64,000 nt of DNA from Nitrospirota bacterium (GTDB lineage: Bacteria; Nitrospirota; Leptospirillia; Leptospirillales; Leptospirillaceae). Positions within the stretch are counted from its first letter, which is position 1. Each line of letters opens with the position of its first letter. A model generated the notes under the pieces. That model saw only the letters and a program-made list of their open reading frames with translations. It ran no database searches and was not told the origin of the DNA. The stretch lies in the NCBI GenBank assembly GCA_021806225.1, contig JAJZXW010000021.1, forward strand, positions 1-64,000, in the 5' to 3' direction. A program made the translations under genes and the position numbers. Positions 35,600-44,367 of this stretch are shown in pieces.

Positions 35600-36279
35600 T
35601 AGCGGCGAATCTCGCTAGGATCAGGTCCCGGATGGAAGCCGCCTCCCGGGAGGCGGGACGGACGGATCTCCCCCGCCTCGTCGGTGTGACGAAGATGCGG
35701 ACTGTCGAGGAGATCCGGAGTCTGGTCAATGCCGGGGTGCATCATCTCGGGGAGAATCGGTGGGAGGAATGGGAGGGCAAGCGGAATGCCCTTGAGGAAA
35801 TCATTTCATGGCATTTTATCGGAGCGATCCAGGGACGTGCCCTCCGGAAGCATTACAGACCGCTCTTCCGGGTCGATTCCCTGGACAATCTCTCCCATGC
35901 CCGTCTTCTTTCTGAAAGGGCCGCGAGCGAGGGTCTCAAACAGGCTGTTCTTCTGGAGGCGAACATCCTGCGCAATCCCGGGCGGTCCGGCTTTCTTCCG
36001 GAGGAACTGGAAAAAGGAGTGGAGTCGGTTTCGTCACTGGAGGGTCTCGATATCCGCGGACTCCTGGTCATGGGGCCTATCCCCGATCCTTCCGACCGTC
36101 AGGACCGGACGCGTAAGGTATTCGAAGAAGCAAGGGAATGGTGGATCCGACTCCAGGAACATTGGCCCTTTCTCGTGGAGCTTTCGATGGGCATGTCCGA
36201 GGATTTCGAGGAGGGGATCCGCTGCGGAGCTACGGAGGTGAGGATCGGGCGCCTTCTTTTCGAGGAAGGGATTGTGTGA
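35596..36279 (+). CDS. yggS: YggS/PLPBP-family pyridoxal-phosphate homeostasis protein
   Basis: 227 residues from ATG 35596, overlapping the pgeF stop (ATGA). The PLP Lys lies in LVGVTKMRTVEEI. HHLGENRWEEWEGK, WHFIGAIQGR and ELSMGMSEDFEEGIRCGATEVRIGR, read as successive segments, are family marks. It buffers PLP and has no known catalysis. It usually neighbours proC, as here. Confidence 0.92.
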   Translation: MIAANLARIRSRMEAASREAGRTDLPRLVGVTKMRTVEEIRSLVNAGVHHLGENRWEEWEGKRNALEEIISWHFIGAIQGRALRKHYRPLFRVDSLDNLSHARLLSERAASEGLKQAVLLEANILRNPGRSGFLPEELEKGVESVSSLEGLDIRGLLVMGPIPDPSDRQDRTRKVFEEAREWWIRLQEHWPFLVELSMGMSEDFEEGIRCGATEVRIGRLLFEEGIV

Positions 36280-37175
36280 GCGATACGCGGAAGTCGGGCA
36301 AGAAAAATCAGAAAAACGGACATCTTTCGAAAACATTTGCCGAGGGAGACTCTCCCGGGTCCGTTTGGGTTGTCGGAGGGGGGCAGATGGGTGGCGTCAT
36401 CGCCCGTCATCTGGTGAGCAATCGTGCAGGTGTCCGACCGTCCCTTGCGGTCGCCGATCCCAGTCCGGAGGTCCTGAAGCTCCTGAAGGCGGAGGGGATC
36501 GAAGGAGAGCCCTCTCTTCCTGCGCTGATGAAAAAGGGAAGGAGTCCCGACCTGATCGTCCTCTGCGTCAAGCCGGGCATCTTTCTGAAATCCGAGTCGG
36601 AGGTGTCGGAAGCATTGGCGGCCATGCCTGCGGGCGTTCTTGCGGTCTCCGTCATGGCTGGCGTCCCGCTCTCCCATCTTCGCGGGAGGGCCCCGAACCT
36701 CCGCTGGGTGCGCTCCATGACCAATCTCGCCCTTTCTGCCGGCAAGGGCATGACCCTTCTGGCCGCCTCCCAGGAGGTGACACACTCCGAGCAGACTCTT
36801 ATTTACAGCCTTTTTTCAGGGATGGGGCGGGCCCTCTGGATCCCGGAGGATTCTTTCGATGCGGCGACTGCCATCGCCGGTTCGGGGCCCGGCCTGCTGG
36901 CTCTCGTCGCCGAGGCCCTGGCTGATGGAGGCGTCCGGGAAGGGTTGTCCCGGGAGACTGCAACCCTGCTGGCCTCCTGGGCCCTTCTGGGTACGGGAGC
37001 CCTGCTGGTCGAAAAGGGACACCTTCCGGAGCTCCTGAAGGCGAAGGTTGCATCTCCGTCCGGGACAACGATCGAAGGATTGGCGGCCCTCGAGCGTCAG
37101 GGGGTTCGGGGGGCCATGATAGAAGCGGTGCGGGCCATGGCGGTCCGTTCCCGGGAGTTGTCCCGCAACGTTTAG
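36276..37175 (+). CDS. proC: Pyrroline-5-carboxylate reductase
   Basis: 299 residues from GTG 36276, overlapping the yggS stop. The NADPH motif (VWVVGGGQMGGVIARHL) is preceded by a polar 28-residue extension. AITAGSGP is represented by AIAGSGPGLLALVAEAL, and the C-terminal SPSGTTIEGLAALE is the ProC signature. It makes proline. Part of the conserved yggS-proC-yggT-divIVA run. Confidence 0.93.
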   Translation: MSDTRKSGKKNQKNGHLSKTFAEGDSPGSVWVVGGGQMGGVIARHLVSNRAGVRPSLAVADPSPEVLKLLKAEGIEGEPSLPALMKKGRSPDLIVLCVKPGIFLKSESEVSEALAAMPAGVLAVSVMAGVPLSHLRGRAPNLRWVRSMTNLALSAGKGMTLLAASQEVTHSEQTLIYSLFSGMGRALWIPEDSFDAATAIAGSGPGLLALVAEALADGGVREGLSRETATLLASWALLGTGALLVEKGHLPELLKAKVASPSGTTIEGLAALERQGVRGAMIEAVRAMAVRSRELSRNV

Positions 37176-37196
37176 CCTGCATCGAGGGAGGATCTC

Positions 37197-37433
37197 ATCA
37201 GACTCTTCACGACAATACTGAATCTGTTCACCTGGATCATCATCATACGCGCACTCCTCTCCTGGGTGCGTCCCGATCCGCACAATCCGATCATCCGGTT
37301 TATGGATTATGTCACCGAGCCGTTTCTGGCTCCGATACGGAAGCTCGTTCCGCCCGAAAAGATGGGCGGTCTCGACCTGTCCCCTTTCATTCTGATTCTG
37401 ATCATTCAGGGGATCGAACGGTTCGTTTATTGA
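37197..37433 (+). CDS. yggT: YggT-family membrane protein with non-canonical start
   Basis: Reading frame 37197-37433 encodes about 78 residues matching the YggT family: a first membrane segment (LNLFTWIIIIRALLSWV), then RPDPHNPIIRFMDYVTEPFL, APIRKLVPP, MGGLDLSPF and a second segment (ILILIIQGI). No ATG, GTG or TTG lies in frame between the upstream TAG (37173) and this conserved start. A strong SD GGGAGG (37186-37191) is 5 bases before ATC 37197, which is the probable start; CTG 37218 is another option. The gene lies in its usual place between proC and divIVA. Confidence 0.8.
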   Translation: MRLFTTILNLFTWIIIIRALLSWVRPDPHNPIIRFMDYVTEPFLAPIRKLVPPEKMGGLDLSPFILILIIQGIERFVY

Positions 37434-37478
37434 ACCAAGACATGAAAGTTCCGTGTCACAGAGAGAAAAGGAGGGTTC

Positions 37479-38018
37479 ATGCTCGATCACACAAAGCTCA
37501 ACGACCTCCGGGCTCGTGAATTTGGGAAAAGTTTGCGCGGGTACACTCCGGGCGAGGTAGACGAATTCATCGAGAAGCTCCTGTTCGAGGCGGGTCAGCT
37601 TGTCGATGCTGTGGGAGCCCTCACCCAGCAGATTCGGGAACTGCAGGACGACAGGGAGGAGATCAAAAAACGTGAGGAACAGCTGTCTGCGACGCTCGTG
37701 GCGGCCCAGGCGACGGCCGAAGAATGGAAGGGACTTGCCAAAAAGGAGGGAGAGCAGATTGTCCGGGAGGCGCATTTGAAGGCGGAGGAGATCCTGCAGC
37801 GCGCCCATCGGGAGTCCGAGGAGCTTCATCAGCAGACCAGGGAAAAGTCCCGTTCTGAAGAGGAAGGCCGGGCGCGTCTCCGGCATGAAACGGAAATGAC
37901 CGTATCCCGCCTGAGGGGGGAGCTGGCATCCTTCGGGGAAGCCCTCACCCGCTGGGAGAATACCGCGTCGGACATGGGCGGAAGCACCAATGAAACCCCC
38001 AAAGAAATCCGCTTCTGA
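37479..38018 (+). CDS. divIVA: DivIVA-domain cell division/polarity protein
   Basis: 179 residues. The N-terminal DivIVA domain is DLRAREFGKSLRGYTPGEVDEFIEK. A long coiled coil follows (about 45-165), rich in Glu, Lys and Gln. DivIVA proteins bind curved membranes. The polar tail ends at ETPKEIRF. AGGAGGG precedes ATG 37479. It overlaps the yggU start by 29 bases. Confidence 0.85.
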   Translation: MLDHTKLNDLRAREFGKSLRGYTPGEVDEFIEKLLFEAGQLVDAVGALTQQIRELQDDREEIKKREEQLSATLVAAQATAEEWKGLAKKEGEQIVREAHLKAEEILQRAHRESEELHQQTREKSRSEEEGRARLRHETEMTVSRLRGELASFGEALTRWENTASDMGGSTNETPKEIRF

Positions 38019-38328
38019 TCGCTCCCCCAATCAAAAAGCTTCCCGACAAATCTGGCGATTCGAGATCAATGTCAAGCCTGGCCAGGCAAGACCCTGCTTC
38101 AGGCGGGAAGAGAGGGGATGGATTCTCGGAGTCCGCGAACCGGCCAGGGACGGACTTGCGAACCGGGGCGTCGCCAGGGTCTTGGCGGATTATCTTGGAG
38201 TGTCCGTCTCCTCCGTCTCGATCGTTCGGGGAGAGGGAAGCCGGATCAAACTGATCGAGGTGTCCGGACTCGATCCGGACGAGGGTTGCAGGAGACTTGA
38301 GAGGGCGGTGACAGGTCCAATCCCTTGA
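37990..38328 (+). CDS. yggU: YggU/DUF167 family protein
   Basis: 112 residues. The DUF167 core has INVKPGQARPCFRR, the VREPARDGLANRGVARVLADYLGV segment (family: vpaPPvdGkAN.al...la) and VSIVRGEGSRIKLIEVSG. A basic 25-residue extension precedes it. Function unknown; usually found near yggT and divIVA. Confidence 0.87.
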   Translation: MKPPKKSASDRSPNQKASRQIWRFEINVKPGQARPCFRREERGWILGVREPARDGLANRGVARVLADYLGVSVSSVSIVRGEGSRIKLIEVSGLDPDEGCRRLERAVTGPIP

Positions 38329-38375
38329 GGTTTCGCCGTCTCCTCGGGTTCACACGTGGTCCGGCCTCACCATGC

Positions 38376-38996
38376 TCAGTCGAAGGTGACGGTCTCGTTT
38401 CGAATTTCGTGGCCGTCATCGATGCGCATCTCGATGGTGATGGAGTAAACGGGAGAGCCGCCGAGCCAGAAGGCCCGCGATGTCTCCTCCTTCGGGGCCA
38501 GAGGTTCAAACATCATATAGGCCGGAGGAAGTTTAAGCGGCACCTCCGATCCGTTGCCGATTTTGTAATGGGCTCCCAGCATCTGGAGTTTGATGGGATT
38601 TCCCTCGAGCGTGTATTTCATGTAGGCGACCGAGGGGGAGAGGAGCATGGACATGTTGAGCCGCCAACCCTCACCCTGGATGCTCTTGAAGGTCGTTCGG
38701 GTGCTGATGCTCCGTTGGGAGACGATCTTGTGGGGTTTTCCCAGAGGCCCGGCCTTGAAGCCGATGATCGAACCTCCGATGCCTGCCACAAGCAGAAGTC
38801 CGATGACGATGTAGATGGCGATGGTGACAGGACTGAACCCCTGCTCTTCCTTGGGGCGTGACGGACTGTAGAGCTCTTCGTATTCGGTGGGTGGTGGAGA
38901 GGTGGGAGAAGGTTCCTGCGGGGATGGATTGTCTGGTGTCGGTTTTCTGGGACCACTTTCCGGCCCTGCGCCTTGTCGCGATGCGGTCATGGACAA
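38376..38996 (-). CDS. Membrane-anchored protein of unknown function
   Basis: 206 residues. A Pro/Ser-rich cytoplasmic part (about 1-52) is followed by one membrane segment (VTIAIYIVIGLLLVAGIGGSIIGF, about 57-80) and a roughly 125-residue external domain of mixed strands. I recognise no family. It is convergent with yggU, 47 bases away, with no clear terminator between. A second in-frame ATG lies two codons in. Confidence 0.6.
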   Translation of the reverse strand: MSMTASRQGAGPESGPRKPTPDNPSPQEPSPTSPPPTEYEELYSPSRPKEEQGFSPVTIAIYIVIGLLLVAGIGGSIIGFKAGPLGKPHKIVSQRSISTRTTFKSIQGEGWRLNMSMLLSPSVAYMKYTLEGNPIKLQMLGAHYKIGNGSEVPLKLPPAYMMFEPLAPKEETSRAFWLGGSPVYSITIEMRIDDGHEIRNETVTFD

Positions 38997-39633
38997 AAAC
39001 TCCTCGGGTCTCCCTCGTCTTGCCGAATCCTGCGGCAGGTACGCTCAAACATATCGTTTAATTTTACTTCATGACCCTGGCTTGGGGCAAGGTTCTCCTG
39101 GGAGCCTCCAGCAATTCAGGATTTAAAATTTGATTCTGCTGCATTAACTTATTGTTATAATAAAGAATAGACGAACACGACGAGTATTTTCAGGCGTTCT
39201 GGGGCTATGGAGACCTTTCGGGCTCCCAGCCCCTCCCCGAATGCCCTTCTCAGCCAGGCCCAAGGTTTTGTCGTCCGGGTTGAGTCGGCCTTCCGGGCTT
39301 TTCCTGTCGGCCGGAAGCCCGGGAACAATACGAAGGACTCCATGTGCGCCGCCTGTATGGCCTTTTCCGTTTTCTTCCCCTCCCCAACTAGCCCTTGTCC
39401 GGATCCGGGGAAGCCAGATGACCGAAAGAAAGGCCTCTTCCAGCTCCCGTAGATCCGAGAGCGTCCACCACTCGCGAATAAAGAAGGCTTGTTTGTTTTA
39501 TAGACTCTCTATCGCGGACCGAGGAAAAAGGCACCACGTCGAGGCCCTCAATGATCTGCCCCCCTCCGTGCTCAGTCCCCGGGTGGCATGAGATTCAGGG
39601 ACTGTTAAAAAACGGACCGAAATGCGGCGGGGG
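38997..39633. other. Gene-poor stretch
   Basis: About 640 bases without a supported gene between two minus-strand genes. It holds an AT-rich patch (about 39120-39180, including TTATAATAAAG) that could carry promoter elements, and a GC-rich dyad, CCGGGCTT (39293-39300) with AAGCCCGG (39315-39322). Short open frames on both strands have no family features. Its base pattern could reflect a decayed element. Confidence 0.5.
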
Positions 39634-40308
39634 TCAGAAATGGAGGGGCATCTGGGGAACGCCCGACGGCATGGAAGGCCTCATCATTCCCCCCATTCCA
39701 GGGAAGGAGCGGCAGTGGGCCGGAGGCACGAAAAGGGACGGGTCGGGTCTATGCGGATCGATGTTCTTGTAAAGAATTGTTATGGGGGGATGTCCCGCCA
39801 CCATCACGATCTCCTTGAGAGGCGCCCCGTCCAGATCGCTGGCGGACCAGATTTTTATCCTCCCGGTTTTGCCGTCGGGAAGTCTCGTGGTTGCGAGGGT
39901 GATCTCGGCTGGATGGCCGTCGAGCCGGGTGGAGCCGAGATGCCGGATCGTGACGTCGGGCGACTTCTGAAGACCCTTGTATTGGCTCAAATTGGCAGGA
40001 TCCAGTTTCTGATGCATGCACATATGATGGCTGGGCATGATCATGTACATGTTCCCAGAGTCGATCAGGAGAATGTTGATCATTCGGGGCCTGGACGAAG
40101 ATCCGTTTATCGGTTCGGTGCGGACCTTCTTTCCATCGACGTAAACCTTTTCTTTCATCGTCCGGCCGTTATCGAGAACTATAATCTGGGTCGCGGAGAA
40201 TCGGGGAGATCCTCCCGCCACGGAAAAAGCCGCTTCCGGAAAAGAGAGCGTGCCCGCCACAAAAACGGATCCTGCCAAGATTAAAGAAAGAATTCCCAGC
40301 CTCATCAT
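39634..40308 (-). CDS. Secreted DUF4412-like protein
   Basis: About 224 residues. The signal peptide (MMRLGILSLILAGSVFVAGT, cleaved near ALA-like FSVAGG) is followed by a beta-rich domain with METal-like His/Met stretches (MYMIMPSHHMCMHQ) and ILYKNIDPHRPDPSLFVPP, a pattern typical of DUF4412/LolA-like outer envelope proteins. The C-terminus is Met/Pro-rich (GMGGMMRPSMPSGVPQM). ATG 40308 has AAGGGG upstream; an in-frame ATG at 40338 is an alternative. Function unknown; metal binding is a guess. Confidence 0.65.
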   Translation of the reverse strand: MMRLGILSLILAGSVFVAGTLSFPEAAFSVAGGSPRFSATQIIVLDNGRTMKEKVYVDGKKVRTEPINGSSSRPRMINILLIDSGNMYMIMPSHHMCMHQKLDPANLSQYKGLQKSPDVTIRHLGSTRLDGHPAEITLATTRLPDGKTGRIKIWSASDLDGAPLKEIVMVAGHPPITILYKNIDPHRPDPSLFVPPAHCRSFPGMGGMMRPSMPSGVPQMPLHF

Positions 40309-40432
40309 GATCCCCTTCCCGAATGATTTCTTGCGCATTTCAATCGACCGTCTTGACGATATCATGGAATTGTCGTCCGTCAAGAAACCTGGAAGGATGC
40401 GTTTATCCCCCCTCCGATGGCACTCCGGCAAA

Positions 40433-40492
40433 GCAATTCATATATGGTCCCCCTTCCCGTTGCAAGAGGGTGATGCCCATCATATGAATTGC
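40433..40492. repeat. 60-bp inverted repeat between pgl and the DUF4412-like gene
   Basis: Arms GCAATTCATAT (40433-40443) and ATATGAATTGC (40482-40492) are perfect. TGG and CCA extend the pairing irregularly, and the loop holds a second weak pair (CCCTT, AAGAGGG). It lies downstream of pgl and upstream of the next minus-strand gene, so it may be a terminator-like or mRNA-stabilising structure, or a small repetitive element. Confidence 0.6.
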
Positions 40493-40525
40493 TGGGGGAG
40501 CCTCGCGAAGCGGGAAAATCCCAGT

Positions 40526-41332
40526 CTAGCTGATTCTGACATCGGACCAACGGCTGATCCCTTCGGGACAGGCCTCCCGGTCGATCCAGAACTCGGAGAG
40601 ATGCATCCTCATCCCCGACTCTCGTAGGACCCACTGGGTGGGGAGATCGCCTTCGGGGTCGAGAACCCTCGCAAGGATGTCGTGCTTTTCCCTTCCGGTC
40701 ACTAGAAAGATTCTCGTTCCTGCTTCTGCCAGAGTCCGGTAGGACATGGTGATTCGGGCAACTCGCCCGGGGCTTTCGGGTACAGCAAGGATCAAGCGAT
40801 GGCGGTCGTCTTCCGGAGAGCTTCCCGGAAAGAGGCTGGCCGTGTGTCCGTCGGGCCCCACCCCGAGGAGTGCGATATCGAGCGCCGGCGGGTGGGGGAG
40901 GGGGTTGCCGAGGGTCTCCGAGAGAAGCTTTTCGTACCTCAGGGCTTCCCGGTCATTGTGGGGGGACTCCCCATGAATCCTGTAAACGGTTTTTCCAGGA
41001 ATTGATCCCGGAGAGAAAAAATTTTCCTGGGCCATCCTGAAGTTGCTCTGGTCGCTCTCCGGAGACACGCATCGTTCGTCGGAGAAAAACCAGTGGATCC
41101 TGGACTTCTTCTCATCGGGCCAAGAGGCGATTTTCCTGGCCACTGCCTTCAAAAACGGTATCGGGGTGCTGCCTCCCGAAAGACCGATCGACGCGACGCG
41201 CTTCTTTTCAAGAAGGGTCGAGATCCTGTGCAGAAAATTGTCCGATCCCTTCTCCGCCCATTCGGAAATGGAAGGGTAAACGCAAACGACAACGGGCGGG
41301 GGGCCCTCTTCAAGATCCATGAGGCGGGTCAT
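40526..41332 (-). CDS. pgl: 6-phosphogluconolactonase
   Basis: 268 residues. Family marks are IGLSGGSTPIPFLKAV, HWFFSDERCVSPESDQSNFRM and ALLGVGPDGHTASLFPG. It hydrolyses 6-phosphogluconolactone in the oxidative pentose phosphate pathway. Its ATG overlaps the glk stop (ATGA). With glk it forms a two-gene unit for glucose 6-phosphate entry, plausibly for reserve polysaccharide use. Confidence 0.92.
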   Translation of the reverse strand: MTRLMDLEEGPPPVVVCVYPSISEWAEKGSDNFLHRISTLLEKKRVASIGLSGGSTPIPFLKAVARKIASWPDEKKSRIHWFFSDERCVSPESDQSNFRMAQENFFSPGSIPGKTVYRIHGESPHNDREALRYEKLLSETLGNPLPHPPALDIALLGVGPDGHTASLFPGSSPEDDRHRLILAVPESPGRVARITMSYRTLAEAGTRIFLVTGREKHDILARVLDPEGDLPTQWVLRESGMRMHLSEFWIDREACPEGISRWSDVRIS

Positions 41333-42426
41333 CTCGCAACTCCTTGGTTTTGGGTTCCCGTAACTCTTCGCATGGCCAGCTGCCAGGATCCCCTGAGACC
41401 TGTTTCAGGATTGTCGACAATGTAGACGGGCATCTCGGATAGAATTTTCCGGTATCTTCCCTTGTTCGTGAAGTGATCCATGAAGGAGGATCGCATGAGG
41501 TAAAATTGAATTTTTCCCGGAATTCCGCCGGCCAGATAGACGCCACCGGTGGCGAGCGACTTGAGTGCCAGATTCCCGGCTTCCTGCCCCAGGAATCGGC
41601 AAAAATTTTCGAGGATCATGGTGCAGAGAGGGTCATGTCGCGAAAGGGCGGCGTGGGTGAGGGCCGCAGGAATTTCATCCTCCGTGAGGGCGGGGTCCAA
41701 TGGAAGACCTTCTGCGGACAGACCCTGGGTGTGAAAATGGTAGAGATTGGCGAGTCCCTGGCCGGAGACCACCCGTTCGACGCTGGCGTGACCGAACCGG
41801 GACCAGAGATAAGTGAGCAGGGGAATGTCGGCGGGGGACTCGGGGGCCCAGTCCGAATGGCCTCCTTCCGTCGGGATGACGACGGGCCCTTGTTCTCCCG
41901 GGACCAGAACAGACTCTCCGAGACCGGTCCCGGGGGCGACGATAATCCGGGTTCCCAGGGGATCCGGATGGCCTTCGTTGATGACGGGGATCTCTTTTGG
42001 ATCGAGGCATGTTGTTCCCCACGCCATGGCGACAAGGTCGTTGACAAGCAAAACATTCCCGACGGACAACCCGAGAAGGACTCCCAGCGTTTCCGTTTCG
42101 ACGATCCAGGGCAGATTGGTCGTCTGGCAGCGGCCTTTCACGACTGGACCGGCGATACCAAAGGCTGCCCCCGCGATAGAGAAGCTTTCGGAATAGCCGG
42201 ACCGGGCATCCTCGAGGAAGGATTCAAGGACCTTTTCAAGAGAGTCGAAGTGACGGGAGGGGTATTCTTTTTTGAAAAAGGTCGGGGGAACCTGATTCCG
42301 GTCCCCTTTTCCCGGGGCTGCGGGGAAAAGCCCGAGCAGGGTTTTGGTCCCGCCGATATCACCGGCAAGGATCGACGGGTGAAGATTGGTGCTGATCTTG
42401 GAATCAATGGGGGAAGGGTTTTCCAC
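41329..42426 (-). CDS. glk: Glucokinase
   Basis: About 365 residues. ATP-binding ILAGDIGGTKTLLGLF, LVNDLVAMAWG, the GTGLGESVLV loop and EGGHSDWAPE are Glk marks. It phosphorylates glucose. Start is uncertain: GTG 42426 has a good SD (GGGAGAAAGGA) and gives a normal N-terminus, while ATG 42477 or 42642 would add up to 72 residues and the longest form overlaps hpnH. Confidence 0.9.
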   Translation of the reverse strand: MENPSPIDSKISTNLHPSILAGDIGGTKTLLGLFPAAPGKGDRNQVPPTFFKKEYPSRHFDSLEKVLESFLEDARSGYSESFSIAGAAFGIAGPVVKGRCQTTNLPWIVETETLGVLLGLSVGNVLLVNDLVAMAWGTTCLDPKEIPVINEGHPDPLGTRIIVAPGTGLGESVLVPGEQGPVVIPTEGGHSDWAPESPADIPLLTYLWSRFGHASVERVVSGQGLANLYHFHTQGLSAEGLPLDPALTEDEIPAALTHAALSRHDPLCTMILENFCRFLGQEAGNLALKSLATGGVYLAGGIPGKIQFYLMRSSFMDHFTNKGRYRKILSEMPVYIVDNPETGLRGSWQLAMRRVTGTQNQGVAR

Positions 42427-42640
42427 AACACGTCCTTTCTCCCGACTCCGTTCGAAGTCCGGGGGCTCTTTGATCATTCGGATGGGGACAGTGTGTCTGG
42501 ATGCCGATTTCCTTGACAGAAACTGAACCGGATCATTATGATCATAAAATGTTGCGGCAATCTTGTCATCTCTCTCCTCTCTGTCCGCAACCATATGGAT
42601 TCTTTGCCTTGCTCCCATCTGAATGAAAGGCACCACTCCC

Positions 42641-43657
42641 ATGGCTATCCCTCTTCAGCAGGCCCTGAAAGTCGGGGCATATGTAATGCAGAAAAAATGG
42701 AAAAAAGAAGAAAAGTTTCCCCTTGTCCTGATGCTCGAACCCCTTTTCAGGTGCAACCTTGAATGCGCCGGATGCGGAAAGATCCAGTATCCCGAGGAAA
42801 TTCTCCGAAAGAGACTGTCTCCCGAGGAATGTTTTCATGCCGTCGAGGAGTGCGGGGCACCGGTGGTCACGATTGCAGGGGGAGAGCCCCTCATTCATCC
42901 AGAGATTTCCGAAATCGTCGAGGGGATGATTGAACGCAAGAAGTTCGTCTATCTCTGTTCCAACGGAATTCTCCTCGAAAAATACATGGACCGCTTTTCT
43001 CCCTCGCCTTACCTGACCTTCAGCATTCATCTCGACGGGCTTCGGGAAACCCATGACCGCCTCGTCTGCCGCGAAGGAGTCTTCGACACGGCCGTCCGGG
43101 CGATCCGGTCTGCGACAAGTCGGGGTTTCAGGGTGACCACGAACACGACGGTCTTCGAAGGGGAAGATCCAGGCGAGATCCGGAATTTCTTTGATTTTGT
43201 GAAGGAGCTGGGTGTGAACGGGATGATGATTTCTCCCGGATACTCCTATGACTGGGCTCCCGACCAAGAACATTTCCTCAATAAGGACCGGACCCGGAAT
43301 CTGTTCAGGATGATTCTTGCCGACCGTGCCGGCAAGGGGTGGAATTTCAACCACAGCCCCTTTTATCTCGACTTCCTCGAGGGACAGAGGGACTACGACT
43401 GCACCCCATGGGGCAGTCCCAACTATTCCGTCCTCGGATGGCAGCGTCCCTGCTATTTGTTGAATGAGGGGTATGCCGCTTCTTACAGGGAACTCATAGA
43501 AGAGACAGACTGGAGCAAGTACGGCCCGGCCTCCGGACATGAAAAATGCCGGGACTGCATGGTGCATTGTGGTTTCGAGCCTTCTGCTGTCGGAGACGCC
43601 ACATCCTCACTCAAAAACACCCTTCGCTCCCTTTCGAGCCTCCTTCCCGCCGGCTGA
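42641..43657 (+). CDS. hpnH: Adenosyl-hopene transferase HpnH (radical SAM)
   Basis: 338 residues from ATG 42641 ([19 protein letters not shown]). The radical SAM cluster is CNLECAGC (CxxxCxxC), followed by [10 protein letters not shown] and [12 protein letters not shown]. The C-terminal Cys-rich part has [12 protein letters not shown] and [15 protein letters not shown], typical of HpnH. It joins 5'-deoxyadenosine to diploptene, the first step to extended hopanoids. The rest of the hopanoid genes are not nearby. Hopanoids are consistent with an acidophile membrane. Confidence 0.93.
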   Translation: MAIPLQQALKVGAYVMQKKWKKEEKFPLVLMLEPLFRCNLECAGCGKIQYPEEILRKRLSPEECFHAVEECGAPVVTIAGGEPLIHPEISEIVEGMIERKKFVYLCSNGILLEKYMDRFSPSPYLTFSIHLDGLRETHDRLVCREGVFDTAVRAIRSATSRGFRVTTNTTVFEGEDPGEIRNFFDFVKELGVNGMMISPGYSYDWAPDQEHFLNKDRTRNLFRMILADRAGKGWNFNHSPFYLDFLEGQRDYDCTPWGSPNYSVLGWQRPCYLLNEGYAASYRELIEETDWSKYGPASGHEKCRDCMVHCGFEPSAVGDATSSLKNTLRSLSSLLPAG

Positions 43658-43679
43658 ACGCGGAACGGAAGGATTTCGG

Positions 43680-44354
43680 ATGTCAACGTATGTCGTGGGG
43701 GATCTGCACGGACAGATCTCCCTTCTTCTCACGCTCCTCGACCAAGTTTCATTCGATAAGGAACGGGATCGTCTGATTGCTGTGGGAGATGTGCTCGACC
43801 GGGGGAGCCGGGTGGGCGATCTTCTTCTTTTTTTGCATGAGGCATCAAAGGCAGGGTGGTTTCAATCTGTCAAGGGAAACCACGAAGAGTCCTTCCTCCG
43901 TTTTCGTTCCGGAGAATGGATCTCTTGGTATACCACTCCGGCTTTTGGAGGGGGGGCCACACTCTCCTGCTTTGCCGACCTCGGGGAAAATCAGGCCAAG
44001 GTGATTGAGGAATGGATTTCCTCCTGGCCTCTCGTCTGGTCGGACGAAAAAACGATTGTCGTACATGGAAGCCTTCCGCCTGTCCCCGGAACAAGCCTGG
44101 GCGATCGCGATCTTTGCGAAACCAGAATGTCCGGGGAGGAGGGAGGTCATGAATGTCTGGAGCTTCGCCCCCCGAATCTTTACCCGTCCTGGGACGGCAG
44201 ACTTGTTGTTTCAGGGCATACTATTGTCCGCAAGGCCGGATTTTGGAGAGACGGGATCGTGATGGTCGATACGGGGGCTTACCGGACCGGTATTCTATCC
44301 GCTTTTTGTCTCGAAACCGGCCAGTTTCACAGGGCATCCGGCATCCCCGAGTAA
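43680..44354 (+). CDS. PPP-family metallophosphatase
   Basis: 224 residues from ATG 43680. The PPP motifs are in order: GDLHG (residues 8-12), GDVLDRG, GNHE, and late His residues (VVHGSL; VSGHTIV). It is likely a phosphoprotein phosphatase or a diadenosine tetraphosphatase-like enzyme; motifs alone do not separate them. It follows hpnH by 22 bases and converges on hemY. Confidence 0.85.
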   Translation: MSTYVVGDLHGQISLLLTLLDQVSFDKERDRLIAVGDVLDRGSRVGDLLLFLHEASKAGWFQSVKGNHEESFLRFRSGEWISWYTTPAFGGGATLSCFADLGENQAKVIEEWISSWPLVWSDEKTIVVHGSLPPVPGTSLGDRDLCETRMSGEEGGHECLELRPPNLYPSWDGRLVVSGHTIVRKAGFWRDGIVMVDTGAYRTGILSAFCLETGQFHRASGIPE

Positions 44355-44367
44355 CAAGCGGAGGAGG

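Noticed and set aside
36816-38030. 404-codon minus-strand open frame
   Set aside because: Antisense to proC, yggT and divIVA, all of which have strong family matches on the other strand.
39155-39343. 62-codon minus-strand frame in the gene-poor stretch
   Set aside because: No SD or family; kept only as part of the unexplained region.
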